Shown: in pieces, positions 7,746 to 17,493 of the stretch
Numbering within the stretch: position 1 is the stretch's first letter
How the letters are laid out: the number at the start of each line of letters is the position of its first letter
Assembly: GCA_021809525.1 (NCBI GenBank)
Contig: JAKAYU010000005.1
Coordinates: forward strand, 1-44,238
Length of the DNA stretch: 44,238 nucleotides
Direction: 5' to 3'
From: Pseudomonadota bacterium
GTDB taxonomy: Bacteria > Pseudomonadota > Gammaproteobacteria > Steroidobacterales > Steroidobacteraceae
Translations under genes and position numbers: made by a program
The notes under the pieces: generated by a model
Told to the model about the DNA's origin: nothing
The model's input: only the letters and a program-made list of their open reading frames with translations
Databases searched by the model: none

Positions 7746-9985
7746 GCTTGCTCGCTCCGCAACGACTGCCGTTTTTCTTGTACCTCGGACCGCTTGCCGA
7801 ACGCCACCGGCAGAGCGACCCGGATCCGGGCCCCTCCCTCCGGTCGGTTGTCGGCGTCGATCCGGCCCCCATGTTCCTCGACGATCTTCTTGACGATCGC
7901 GAGCCCCAGCCCCGTGCCCTTGGGCTTGCTGGTGACGTACGGATCGAAGATCCGCCCGAGCAGGTCCGCCTGAAAGCCCGGTCCATTGTCACACACGCTC
8001 ACCAGCGCGAAGGCGGTCGCACCGCCCTCGAGCCGCGTGCTGATCTCGAGCCGCGGCTCGGGATGCCCCTCGAGCGCCTCGAGCGCGTTGGTCAAGAGGT
8101 TGTTCAGGATCTGACGCACCCGCCCGCGGTCGGCCTCGATGGCGCTCAGGCGCGCATCCAGATCGAGCGTGATGGTCGCACGCGGATCCTGCGAGCGGTA
8201 CAGATCGGCCACCTCGGTGACCAGCTGATTGAGGCTGAAGCGGCTGACGTGCATCTCCGGGGCGCGCGCGTACTCGCTGAAGGCATTGACCATCTGCTGC
8301 ATGCTCTCGACCTGCTGCACGATGGTGTGCGTGGAGCGCTCCAGGAACTCCCCCTCCGACGGCGCGAGAATCGGCAGCAGCCGCCGCCGCACCCGCTCGG
8401 CCGACAGCTGAATCGGCGTTAGAGGATTCTTGATCTCGTGCGCCAAGCGCCGCGCCACCTCGCCCCAGGCGGCATCGCGCTGTGCCTCGAGCAGCGCAGT
8501 GATGTCGTCGAAGACGATGACGTAGCCCATATCGCCGCTTTCCCCGGGCAGGGGCGTGCAGGCGCACATCAGCGTCACCATCCGCCCCGGCTTGCCGAGG
8601 TCGATCTGCTCGCGCCACTCCTCGCGACCGCGCGCGAAGCGCACCGCCAGCGCCGCCACGAACTGGCCGAGCCGCTCGTTGCCGGCCGCCAGGTCCGGCA
8701 GCGCCCGCCCGGTCCCGGCCGACAGATCGGTGCCGAGAATCCCGCCGGCCGCCCGGTTCGCCATGCGCACCACCAGGTTGCGATCGACCGCGAGCACGCC
8801 GGTGGACAGGCGCGCCAGGATGATCGCGAGCCGCTCGCGCTCGCGCTCGACGGCCTGCTGGCTGCGGGTCGCCTCATCGTGCGCACGCCGCAGCCGCTTG
8901 GTCATGTCGTTGAACGAGTGCACCAGATAGCCCATCTCGTCGCGCGAGGGCAGCGTGATGCGGGTCGCGAAGTCGCCCTTGCCCACCGCACGCGTGCCGG
9001 CGATCAGGTCCTGCACCGGGCGCGCCAGCCGTTCGGCCGAGAGGATCGCCCCGTGAATCGCCGCGAGCATCGCCAGCAGAAGCACCAGGGTGAGCGTCAG
9101 GCGGAAGCTGTACTTCAGCGGCTCGCGCAGCGCCGTGAGGTTGCCATAGCGCGAATAAGAGCGCTGCACGGCGTCCGAAAGCGCCGAGAGCTGCGCGGGC
9201 ACCGGATACACCGCCATGAGGTAGCGCCGGCCCGATGCGCCCGCGGATTGCGCGAGCGGCACGCCGATGCGGATGACGAACCGGCCGTTCGCCTGCGGCT
9301 CGAGGCTTACGTAGGTCCGCCGCTCGCTCACGGTGCGCACCAGGTCGGCTGGCGGCGCGAGCGGCACGTCCGAGAGCGGATCCTCGAGGCTAGCGGCGAG
9401 CACACGCTCGTTGGCGCCGTAGAGCACGATCTCCCGAGCGGAGTCGGCGCGGCGCGCCTGATCGAGCTGCCCCTGGATCCGCAGCGCCGAGTGCCCGAAC
9501 AGCGAGCGCGCCAGCACGGCCGTGCGGTGCGACTCGGCCTGCACGCGCAGATCGAGGGCCGAGCGCGACAGCACCAGCGCGTCCTTCAGGCCCTCGCGCA
9601 CCTCGACGCGGAACCAGCTGTCGATGCCCCGATCGATGAACTCCAGGGAGGAAAAATAGACGATCAGCAGCGGCGCGATCACCAGCGCGCCGAAGATCAT
9701 GACCGTGCGCGCGGTCAGGCGCGAGCCCGGCACGTGATTGCGGAAGTCGCGCACCAGCTGCCACAACCGGCGCGCGAGCAGCACGATCAGCACGAATACG
9801 CCGATGACGTTGAGCAGCACGATCCAGGGCTGCAGCCGGCCGAACTCCGAGGAGTTCTGCGCGCTCTTGGCCAGCAGCAGCAGCGCCGCGAGCCCGATGA
9901 GGCTCCACAGCGCGATCGCGGCGATCGCGCGCGCCCGGCCGCGGCGCGGCGGTCCGCTCACACCGGCAGCGACCATGAGTACCAC
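7742..9985 (-). CDS. NtrY-like sensor histidine kinase
   Basis: N-terminal TM segments, HAMP (ERLARPVQDLIAGTRAVGKGDFATRI), PAS, HisKA LAHEIKNPLTPIQLSAERVRRR, HATPase NNLLTNALEAL...VCDNGPGF...GTGLGLAIVKKI. Confidence 0.92.
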   Translation of the reverse strand: MVLMVAAGVSGPPRRGRARAIAAIALWSLIGLAALLLLAKSAQNSSEFGRLQPWIVLLNVIGVFVLIVLLARRLWQLVRDFRNHVPGSRLTARTVMIFGALVIAPLLIVYFSSLEFIDRGIDSWFRVEVREGLKDALVLSRSALDLRVQAESHRTAVLARSLFGHSALRIQGQLDQARRADSAREIVLYGANERVLAASLEDPLSDVPLAPPADLVRTVSERRTYVSLEPQANGRFVIRIGVPLAQSAGASGRRYLMAVYPVPAQLSALSDAVQRSYSRYGNLTALREPLKYSFRLTLTLVLLLAMLAAIHGAILSAERLARPVQDLIAGTRAVGKGDFATRITLPSRDEMGYLVHSFNDMTKRLRRAHDEATRSQQAVERERERLAIILARLSTGVLAVDRNLVVRMANRAAGGILGTDLSAGTGRALPDLAAGNERLGQFVAALAVRFARGREEWREQIDLGKPGRMVTLMCACTPLPGESGDMGYVIVFDDITALLEAQRDAAWGEVARRLAHEIKNPLTPIQLSAERVRRRLLPILAPSEGEFLERSTHTIVQQVESMQQMVNAFSEYARAPEMHVSRFSLNQLVTEVADLYRSQDPRATITLDLDARLSAIEADRGRVRQILNNLLTNALEALEGHPEPRLEISTRLEGGATAFALVSVCDNGPGFQADLLGRIFDPYVTSKPKGTGLGLAIVKKIVEEHGGRIDADNRPEGGARIRVALPVAFGKRSEVQEKRQSLRSEQA

Positions 9986-10581
9986 GCGCTCTCGCGCTGC
10001 CAGTCATCCGTCCAGAACAGGAGCGCCCGCAGCGATGCAGGCAGCTTGCCTCGACGCACGCCGGCGCGGACGCTGATGATGTAGCGACCGCTGTGCAATT
10101 GCGACTCGACCAGAATGGGCCAGTCGCGCACGCGCTCCAGGTAATCGAGCGCCTTCTTGACGGTATCGAAGCTGCGCTCCGCACCGCTTTGCACGTCCCG
10201 CACCACGTAGCGGCGCGTGACCACATGGTAGGCGAGCTCGCGGTGCAAGGTCAGATCGATGACCGTGGCATTGAACCAGAACCGGCGCACCTGCTCGATC
10301 CGGGTTTCCACATCGAAGCTCAGCGTCACCCCGTTCTGCAGCGCCTTGAGAATCGTCGGGTTGAGCGGATAGGTCACCTGCGCGTTCAGTTCGATCACGC
10401 CGTGGTCGAAATTGACGTACGCCGAGCGCACCGCCAGCGTGCCGTCGAGCGCGCTCGCGCCTGCCACGGTGCGTGCCACTGCAAGCACTAGCAAGGCCAG
10501 AGCGATCCCCAGCGAGTGAGGCACACGCGCGTGCGCCGACGCCCTCCCCCGCGCCCGTCGCGAACCCGCTCGTGGCATCAA
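9958..10581 (-). CDS. DUF4390 domain-containing protein
   Basis: Signal peptide plus AYVNFDHGVIELNAQVTYPLNPTILKALQNGVTLSFDVETRIEQVRRFWFNATVIDLTLHRELAYHVVTRRYVV; located between rsmB and the ntrYX-like pair. Confidence 0.85.
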   Translation of the reverse strand: MMPRAGSRRARGRASAHARVPHSLGIALALLVLAVARTVAGASALDGTLAVRSAYVNFDHGVIELNAQVTYPLNPTILKALQNGVTLSFDVETRIEQVRRFWFNATVIDLTLHRELAYHVVTRRYVVRDVQSGAERSFDTVKKALDYLERVRDWPILVESQLHSGRYIISVRAGVRRGKLPASLRALLFWTDDWQRESAWYSWSLPV

Positions 10582-10623
10582 TGCAACGACCGAACGCGTA
10601 AATCCCCCTTGGCCAGAACGATA

Positions 10624-11967
10624 TCAGGATGCCGGCGTTGTCTTTTCGATACAAGCATAATAGAAGCCGTCCGTGTCCGCCGCACCCCCAGCCAGCAATT
10701 GCGCGCCGTAGGGGCAGAGCACCGCGCCGGCGGGCAATTGCGCCGCCGGCAGCGCGACGGGCCGCGCCTGCGGTTCCCCGGCGAGCAACCGCGCCACGAC
10801 CCCCTCGTTTTCCGCTGGCAGCACCGAGCAGGTCGAGTACAGCAGCCGCCCCCCGGGAGCGAGCAGCCGGAAGGCCGCGCCAAGGATCTCGAGCTGCGTG
10901 GCCACAAGCTGTGCAATATCCTCGGCGCGGCGCAGCAGCTTGATATCCGGGTGGCGACGGATCACGCCGGTGCCCGAGCAGGGGGCGTCGACCAGGATGC
11001 GCTCGAAGGGCCGGCCGTCCCAGAAGCTCGCCGGGCGGCGGACGTCGGCGGCGACCAGATGCGCACTCAACTTGAGCCGCGAGAGTGTCTCGGCCACCCG
11101 CTCGAGGCGGGCCGGGTCGATGTCGAGGGCCCACAGCTCGAGCGCACCGTTCCGCTCCAGAATGTGCGCCGTCTTGCTGCCCGGCGCGGCACAGGCGTCG
11201 AGCACCCGCATGCCGGGCAACGCATCGAGCAGCGGCGCGGCCAGCTGTCCCGCCGCGTCCTGCACCGACACCCACCCCTCGGAAAATCCGGGCAGCGCCG
11301 TGACGGGCACCGGCGGCTCGACCGAGATGGCGGTCGGACCGGCCGCACCAGCGATGCCATCGAGAGGCCGGCCTGAGAGCCCTGCGCACGCCAGGTCCTG
11401 CAGGTACTGCTGTGCCGGGCGCAGCTGCGGATTGAGCCGCAGCGTCAGGGGCGGATGCGCATTGTTCGCCGCGAGGATCGCTTCGGACTGCTGCGGCCAG
11501 GCCGCCTGCAGGAGCGCGACCAGCCATCTCGGGTGCGCGCTGCGGCGCGCCGGATCCTCGTCCACGCGCGCGAAGAGTGCTTCGCGCTGCGCGACCAGCT
11601 TGCGCAGAACGGCGTTCACCAGGCCGCTGGCGTGCGCGTGACGCAAGATCCGCGCCGCGTCGACCGCCGCGTGGACGGTCTGCTGGGGCGCGTTGCGGGA
11701 GTATTCGATCTGGTGTGCCGCCGTGACGAGCAGAGCGTGCACATCGCGGCCGAGCGCGTGCGGCCGCGCGAGCAGGCCGTCGACGGCCGGCTGCAGACGC
11801 AGATACCAGCGCATCGTGCCCAGGGCGATGGCGCGCACCGCGGCACGGCGCGCACTCGCCTCGAACGCCGCGAGGGCCGTGTCGGCCGACTGGCCGGTCA
11901 GCACCGCCGCCACCGCGCGCGCGGCATCCGCCAGCGTGGCGGCCGCCGGGTTTTCAGGACGATTCAA
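10624..11967 (-). CDS. rsmB: 16S rRNA (cytosine-967-C5)-methyltransferase
   Basis: NusB-like N-terminus plus MRVLDACAAPGSKTAHIL...ILVDAPCSGTGVIRRHPDIKLLRRAEDI...LLYSTCSVLPAENEGVV. TTG at 11967 overlaps the fmt stop as TTGA; the track's ATG at 12090 is the alternative. Confidence 0.92.
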   Translation of the reverse strand: MNRPENPAAATLADAARAVAAVLTGQSADTALAAFEASARRAAVRAIALGTMRWYLRLQPAVDGLLARPHALGRDVHALLVTAAHQIEYSRNAPQQTVHAAVDAARILRHAHASGLVNAVLRKLVAQREALFARVDEDPARRSAHPRWLVALLQAAWPQQSEAILAANNAHPPLTLRLNPQLRPAQQYLQDLACAGLSGRPLDGIAGAAGPTAISVEPPVPVTALPGFSEGWVSVQDAAGQLAAPLLDALPGMRVLDACAAPGSKTAHILERNGALELWALDIDPARLERVAETLSRLKLSAHLVAADVRRPASFWDGRPFERILVDAPCSGTGVIRRHPDIKLLRRAEDIAQLVATQLEILGAAFRLLAPGGRLLYSTCSVLPAENEGVVARLLAGEPQARPVALPAAQLPAGAVLCPYGAQLLAGGAADTDGFYYACIEKTTPAS

Positions 11968-12956
11968 CGCGACCGACCGAGCCGCATGGGCGGCTGCAGG
12001 CGGCTGTGACCGCTGGCGAACACTCCGGCGCACTGCGGCGCGCCCCCCGGCCGCTGCAGCGTGAGCAGGTCGAGGCTCCCGACGCCGCATTGCACGCGCA
12101 GATACCCGTCGCGATGATTGCCGTCGGCCTGCAGAAGGGTGCCCGGCAGCGCGCCGCTCCCGTCAGCCTCGGGCGCGAGGCGGGCCGCATGCACCAGCAG
12201 GCGCTCCTCGGCGCCGCTGGCCGGATCGATCCACACCGTCTCGGCCGTGACGCGCGGGCGCAGCGCCCGGATCTGGCGCTCGATCTCGACCGCCGGGCGC
12301 CGCCAGTCGATCTGCGCCTCGCGTTTCTCTAGCTTACGGGCGTAGGTGACGCCTTCGGCGGGCTGCGGCGTGGCGCTCAGCGTGCCGCGCGCGAGGCCCT
12401 CCAGGGCTTCAAGCAGCAGCGGTCCGGACAGCTCGGCGAGGCGGTCATGCAGGCTTCCGCCGGTATCGGACGGCTCGATAGGAACGCGCCGCTGCAGCAG
12501 GATCGGACCGGTGTCGAGACCGGCCTCCATGCGCATCACCGTGAGTCCCGTTTCGGCATCTCCGGCCAGCAGTGCGCGCTCGATCGGCGCCGCCCCACGC
12601 CAGCGGGGCAGCAGCGAGGCGTGAACATTCAGGCAGCCGAGCGGCGGCAGATCGAGCACTGCCTGCGGCAGGATCAGCCCGTAGGCGACCACCACGAGCA
12701 CCTCGGGCCGCCACTCGAGCAGCGCCGCCCAGTCGGCCGGGGTCTTCAGAGCCGCCGGCTGGCGGACCGGAACGTATGCCTCGGCCGCGAGCTTCACCGG
12801 GGAGGCGCTCAGCTGCCGCCCGCGCCCCCTGGGCCGGTCAGGCTGGGTGAGGACTCCGACGAGCCGATGACGGGAATGCTGCAGCGCCTGCAGCACCGGC
12901 ACGGCAAATTGCGGCGTCCCCGCGAACGCCACGCGCAATGCATTCGGCTCGGACAC
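11964..12956 (-). CDS. fmt: methionyl-tRNA formyltransferase
   Basis: RVAFAGTPQFAVPVLQAL..., VVAYGLILPQAVLDLPPLGCLNVHASLLPRWRGAAPIERALLAGDAETGLTVMRMEAGLDTGP. Confidence 0.97.
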   Translation of the reverse strand: MSEPNALRVAFAGTPQFAVPVLQALQHSRHRLVGVLTQPDRPRGRGRQLSASPVKLAAEAYVPVRQPAALKTPADWAALLEWRPEVLVVVAYGLILPQAVLDLPPLGCLNVHASLLPRWRGAAPIERALLAGDAETGLTVMRMEAGLDTGPILLQRRVPIEPSDTGGSLHDRLAELSGPLLLEALEGLARGTLSATPQPAEGVTYARKLEKREAQIDWRRPAVEIERQIRALRPRVTAETVWIDPASGAEERLLVHAARLAPEADGSGALPGTLLQADGNHRDGYLRVQCGVGSLDLLTLQRPGGAPQCAGVFASGHSRLQPPMRLGRSR

Positions 12957-12968
12957 CGGGTCGGCCAG

Positions 12969-13505
12969 TCACAATGGCGCAGGCACCGCAGCGCCGCGCT
13001 GCTGGGCCCGGACCTTGCGCTCCTTCTCCAGCTTCTTGCGGATGCGATCGCGCTTGAGGCTGGAAAGATAGTCCACGAACAGCTTGCCCTCGAGGTGATC
13101 CATCTCGTGCTGCACGCACACGGCGAGCAGCTCGGCACAGTCGCGCTCGAAGAGGTGCCCGTTGCGGTCCTGCGCGCGCACCCGGATGCGCGCAGCGCGC
13201 TTGACGGCGTCGAACACCCCGGGCACCGACAGACAGCCCTCCTCGGTGCTCGCCTCCCCCTCGCGCTCGATGATTTCGGGGTTGATCAGCACCAGCGGCT
13301 CGTTGTGCGTCTCCGAGACATCGATGACAATGAGGCGCAGGTGCGCGTCGACCTGCGTGGCCGCGAGGCCGATGCCGGGCGCCGCGTACATGGTTTCGAG
13401 CATGTCGTCGACCAGCCGGTGCAGGCGGGTATCGAACCGGGTGACGGGCTGCGCCCGCGTGCGCAGCCGCGGGTCGGGAAACTCAAGTATGGTTCTGAGC
13501 GCCAT
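12969..13505 (-). CDS. def: peptide deformylase
   Basis: [21 protein letters not shown]..., [49 protein letters not shown]. Start trimmed to the internal ATG at 13505. Confidence 0.97.
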   Translation of the reverse strand: MALRTILEFPDPRLRTRAQPVTRFDTRLHRLVDDMLETMYAAPGIGLAATQVDAHLRLIVIDVSETHNEPLVLINPEIIEREGEASTEEGCLSVPGVFDAVKRAARIRVRAQDRNGHLFERDCAELLAVCVQHEMDHLEGKLFVDYLSSLKRDRIRKKLEKERKVRAQQRGAAVPAPL

Positions 13506-13625
13506 GAATGCTTGGAGTTGCAATAGGGGGCGTGGTTCCGGACCGCCCGGCCGGGCTGCCGGCCGCGACGCGACCGTGACCGGATGCACAGCTTGACATT
13601 AAATCGCCGTACACGGGGAGCCGTC

Positions 13626-14879
13626 ATGCAATTATACGCGGCCATGGCGTCGAAACAGATTCGCTGTGCCCGCCTTCTGCTGGCGGGCGGGATACCGGCC
13701 CTCCTGGCGGCCTGCGCGGCCACCCATGGGGCAAGCCGGCAGACGTTGGCTATGCCGCCACCGCCGAGCCCTCCGCCGGCCGCTGCCACGGCAGCGCCGC
13801 CGCCAGCGGCCGCGACGCAGCAGGCCACGCCGATCATCCGCCGCAGCGCTCCCATGACCTATACGGTCAAGCGGGGCGATACGCTCTGGGGCATCGCCTC
13901 GAAGTTCCTGCGCGATCCGTGGGACTGGCCCGAGGTCTGGTACCTCAACCCCCAGATCCACAATCCCCACCTGATCTACCCGGGCGACGTGCTGGCGCTC
14001 GCCTACGGCCGCAACGGCAAGCCCTCGATCCGCATCGTGCGCGCCAGCCCCCTGCGCGCGCAGGCGGGCGGGGAGCCGACTATCCGGCTAGAGCCGCATC
14101 TGCGCAGCAAGCCGATCACGGCGGCCATCCCCACCATCCCGTACTCGGCGATCGCCGCGTTCCTGGCCCGGCCTGTGGTGCTCACCGCCGGGCAAATCCG
14201 CCGCGCCCCGCACGTGATCGCCTTCCGCAACCAGCACCAGATCGCCGGGACCGGCTCGATCGCCTACGTGAGCAGCCTAGGCCCCCACCCGCACAGCCGC
14301 TACAGCGTGATCCACGTCGGGCGCAAGCTGCGCGAACCGGGCGACTTCGGCTTCGGGCACGTGTTCGGCTACCTCGGCACCTACACCGCCACGGCGGTGA
14401 TCACCGCCGACGGCCATCCGGCCACGGCGGTGCTGACTCACTCGGCGCGCGAAACGTTCCGCGGCGACCGCCTGATCGCCGCTGACACACGCGCGCCGCT
14501 CACGGTCGAGCCGCGCGCCCCCTCGCGCCCGGTTCGCGGCAGGATCATCTGGGTGGTCGGCGGCACGGGCGGCGGGGCGGACCTCGCCGGCCAGTACGAC
14601 ATCGTGGTCATCAACCGCGGCAGCCGCGCCGGGCTTGCTCCCGGGGACGTGCTCGCCGTCGATCACCACGGCTCGGTGGTGCACGATACCCATGGGACGT
14701 TCGCGTGGCTCTTGCACTCCCTCGGCTCGATGGGGCGCACGTTCTCCCCGCGCGTGAAGCTGCCCAACTATCGCGCCGGCACGCTGCTGGTCTTCAAGAC
14801 CTACCGTGACGTGTCGTTCGCGCTGGTGGTGGCCGCCTCGAACGTCATCAACGACGGAGACGTCGTCCACAACCCCTAA
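13626..14879 (+). CDS. LysM peptidoglycan-binding lipoprotein-like protein
   Basis: Signal/lipobox-like LLLAGGIPALLAACAA, LysM MTYTVKRGDTLWGIASKFLRDPWDWPEVWYLNPQIHNPHLIYPGDVLAL. Exact start uncertain (13584, 13626 or 13644). Confidence 0.85.
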   Translation: MQLYAAMASKQIRCARLLLAGGIPALLAACAATHGASRQTLAMPPPPSPPPAAATAAPPPAAATQQATPIIRRSAPMTYTVKRGDTLWGIASKFLRDPWDWPEVWYLNPQIHNPHLIYPGDVLALAYGRNGKPSIRIVRASPLRAQAGGEPTIRLEPHLRSKPITAAIPTIPYSAIAAFLARPVVLTAGQIRRAPHVIAFRNQHQIAGTGSIAYVSSLGPHPHSRYSVIHVGRKLREPGDFGFGHVFGYLGTYTATAVITADGHPATAVLTHSARETFRGDRLIAADTRAPLTVEPRAPSRPVRGRIIWVVGGTGGGADLAGQYDIVVINRGSRAGLAPGDVLAVDHHGSVVHDTHGTFAWLLHSLGSMGRTFSPRVKLPNYRAGTLLVFKTYRDVSFALVVAASNVINDGDVVHNP

Positions 14880-15733
14880 TCGGCGCCGCCGGCGCTGAGT
14901 TCGGCATTGCGCCCGGAGAGCGCCGCGAGCACCGGCGCGGTGAGCGGCCGCACGCCGCGCCAGAGCCGGAAGGACTCGGCCGCCTGCTCGACCAGCATCC
15001 CCCAGCCGGGCACTGCCCGGCGGCAGCCCAGCTCGCGCGCCCAGCGCACGAAGGCCGTATCGCCCCGGCCATAAGCCATGTCGTAACAGAACGTGCCGGC
15101 TGCAAATGCCGTCGCCGGCACCGCCGGCAGCTCCCCGGTGAGACTGGCGGAGGTTGCGTTGATGATGACGTCGAAGGCCTGCCCGGCCAGCTCGGCGAAA
15201 CCGCAGCCCTCGACCGCGCCGAGGCCCGCGAACACCGCGGCCAGCGCCACGGCCCGCTCGGCGGTGCGGTTGGTGATCACGATGCGCCGCGGCGCGAGCG
15301 CGATGAGCGGCGCGATCACGCCACGCGCAGCGCCGCCGGCTCCGATGAGCAGGATGCTGCGCTCCCGCATGCGTATGCCGAGGTTGACCGTCAGATCCTG
15401 CACCAGGCCGGCCCCGTCGGTGTTGTCACCGAGCAGCGTGCCGTCGCGGCGCGCTGCCAGCGTGTTGACCGCGCCGGCGAGCCGGGCCCGCTCGGTGAGC
15501 TCGTTCGCGAGCGTCATGGCGCGGGTCTTGTGCGGCAGCGTGATGTTCACACCCCGCCCGCCCGTGGCGAAGAACTCGCTCACGCGCTCGATGAACTGCT
15601 CCGGCGGGGTGTCCATCAGCCGGTAGCTCACCGCCTGTCCGGTCTGGCGCGCAAACAGCGAATGAATGAAAGGCGAGAGGCTGTGGGCGACCGGGTGTCC
15701 CACCACCGCATACTGATCCACTCTCCCTTCCAT
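14876..15733 (-). CDS. aroE: shikimate dehydrogenase
   Basis: YAVVGHPVAHSLSPFIHSLFARQTG, VNITLPHKTRAM, NTLAARRDGTLLGDNTDGAGLVQDL, LLIGAGGAARGVIAPL, NRTAERA. Confidence 0.96.
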   Translation of the reverse strand: MEGRVDQYAVVGHPVAHSLSPFIHSLFARQTGQAVSYRLMDTPPEQFIERVSEFFATGGRGVNITLPHKTRAMTLANELTERARLAGAVNTLAARRDGTLLGDNTDGAGLVQDLTVNLGIRMRERSILLIGAGGAARGVIAPLIALAPRRIVITNRTAERAVALAAVFAGLGAVEGCGFAELAGQAFDVIINATSASLTGELPAVPATAFAAGTFCYDMAYGRGDTAFVRWARELGCRRAVPGWGMLVEQAAESFRLWRGVRPLTAPVLAALSGRNAELSAGGAD

Positions 15734-15764
15734 GAATCGATTGTGCCCCTGCGCGCTGGCCCTG

Positions 15765-16613
15765 TCACCCCGGGCGCGGCGGGGAGAGCGCCCGCACCAC
15801 GATGCCGCCGTCCGCCGGCGCGCCGAGACGCTGGCACAGCTCCCCGAGCCAGCCCGGCATCGCCGCGTCGAGTTGGTACGGCGGGTTCGCGATCAACATG
15901 CCCGAGCCGTTGAGCGCGACGCGCGAGTCGCAGGGAAACAGCCGCAACTCGGACACGAGCGCGGGGCGCTCGATCCCGCGCGCCAGGGCGGCGAGCCACC
16001 GCTCGGTATCACGCGCGTCCTTCACCGGATACCAGATCGCCACAATCCCCGTCGGAAAGCGCCGCAGCGACTCGATGAGCCCCGCCCTGACCCGCTCGAA
16101 GTCCCCCCGGGTATCCTCGTAGGGCGGATCGATCAGCGTCAGCGCCCGCCGCTCAGGCGGTGGCAGCGCGGACCGCAGCCGCTCAAAGCCGTCGCCCGTC
16201 TCGATGCGGATGGCGGCAGGGCCGACGCTGTGCAGCGTGCGCCTGAGCGCGCGCGCCTCTTCGGGCTGGGCTTCCACGAACACGGCCCGGTCCTGCACGC
16301 GCAACTCGCTCGCCGCGAGCCACGGGGATCCGGGGTACTGGCGGTCCGAGCCGCCCGCCCGGCGCGACTCGACCACGCGCTCGAGGTAATGGCGCAGCTC
16401 GGGCGCGGCGCACGGCGCGCCCTGCAGGCGTGCGATGCCGGCAGCGGCTTCGCCCGCCGAACCGGCCAGATCGTACCGGCCGCGGCCAGCGTGGGTCTCG
16501 AGGTACAGAAAGCCCTTGTCCTTGCGCCGCAGCGCCCTCAGCAGGACCAGGAGCGTCACGTGCTTGTGAACGTCGGCAAAGTTGCCTGCGTGATGGGTGT
16601 GCCGGTACTTCAT
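15765..16613 (-). CDS. rlmJ: 23S rRNA (adenine-2030-N6)-methyltransferase
   Basis: MKYRHTHHAGNFADVHKHVTLLVLLRALRRKDKGFLYLETHAGRGRYDL, ALTLIDPPYEDTRGDFERV, IWYPVKD. Confidence 0.92.
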   Translation of the reverse strand: MKYRHTHHAGNFADVHKHVTLLVLLRALRRKDKGFLYLETHAGRGRYDLAGSAGEAAAGIARLQGAPCAAPELRHYLERVVESRRAGGSDRQYPGSPWLAASELRVQDRAVFVEAQPEEARALRRTLHSVGPAAIRIETGDGFERLRSALPPPERRALTLIDPPYEDTRGDFERVRAGLIESLRRFPTGIVAIWYPVKDARDTERWLAALARGIERPALVSELRLFPCDSRVALNGSGMLIANPPYQLDAAMPGWLGELCQRLGAPADGGIVVRALSPPRPG

Positions 16614-16623
16614 GCGCCGGCAC

Positions 16624-16995
16624 ACTAGCAAATCCCAGCAGGGGGCATACCGCGAGCCATCGACGAGCGGCCCTGGGGGAGGGCGCCACCCCGGGTGCAG
16701 CGGGCCCTCAGGGGTGCCCGAGTCCTCACGGGGGCGCATGGAGATGCGTTTTAAATCGTAAAATCAGATACTTATGCAAAATCCGCCGGCGCTTGGATTG
16801 GACAAGGAATATGAAATGCTGTTAGATGCGCTCGGTTTTGAGCCCGTGACTCCCGGCGCTCCCGCGGCCCACGCAGGCCGGTCGGGCGGATCCCTCGCCC
16901 CGATCGTGCCCGCTGCGGCGCAGCGGAGACGCCTCGCCCCTACTCCGGCGGCCGCTTTGGCCCAATCGATTCGCACTGACAGCTTGATTCAATGA
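16624..16995 (+). pseudogene. dprA: degraded 3' portion of dprA (DNA processing protein A)
   Basis: Frame of 16625 reads ...ANPSRGHTASHRRAALGEGATPG, resembling DprA NP.SRGCH.LIREGATPVE. A second frame (16774..16995) reads LDKEYEMLLDALGFEPVTPGAPAAHAGRSGGSLAPIVPAAAQRRRLAPTPAAALAQ, resembling the DprA winged-helix C-terminus. Stop overlaps the smg ATG as ATGA. No Rossmann-fold portion found. Confidence 0.6.
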
Positions 16996-17477
16996 CAACC
17001 GGCTGCGTCCTCGACGTTCTGATCTACGTTTACGACCACTACATGATGGCGGACCCGGCAGAGGTGCCGGCCCGCCGGCAGATCTTCTCCGCGCTCGCCC
17101 GCAAGGGCTTCACCGTCGGGGAGGTGGTCGAAGCGATGGAGTGGCTGTCGGTGCTGGCGGCGGGCTCACAGAGCGCCGCGGCGGGCGAACCGGCCGCCGG
17201 TCCCAGGGCCGTGCGGGTGTTCGCCGACGGGGAGTTGTGGCGGCTGTCGGACGAGTGCCGAGGCTTTCTCACCCGGCTCGACCGTGACGGGGTGCTCACG
17301 CCCGAGCAGCGCGAGCTGGTCATCGAGCGCACCCTGGCGCTCGATGTCGCCGAGCCGACGCTGGATCAGCTCAAATGGGTGGTGCTGCTGGCCCTGTCCG
17401 TGCAGCCCGCCGAGGACGCCGCGCTGGCGCGCTTCGAGGCGCTGATGGCGAGCGAAGGCAGGGTCGTGCGGCACTGA
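16992..17477 (+). CDS. smg: Smg family protein (DUF494)
   Basis: VLDVLIYVYDHYMM...RRQIFSALARKGFTVGEVVEAMEWL...RVFADGELWRLSDECRGFLTRLDRDGVLTPEQRELVIERTLAL; located upstream of topA. Confidence 0.92.
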   Translation: MTTGCVLDVLIYVYDHYMMADPAEVPARRQIFSALARKGFTVGEVVEAMEWLSVLAAGSQSAAAGEPAAGPRAVRVFADGELWRLSDECRGFLTRLDRDGVLTPEQRELVIERTLALDVAEPTLDQLKWVVLLALSVQPAEDAALARFEALMASEGRVVRH

Positions 17478-17493
17478 TCGGACGCAGAAAGAC

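Noticed and set aside
13593-13625. TTGACA as -35 of a plus-strand LysM promoter
   Set aside because: No acceptable -10 hexamer 16-18 nt downstream (gggagc region); kept only as a note in the divergent-region finding.
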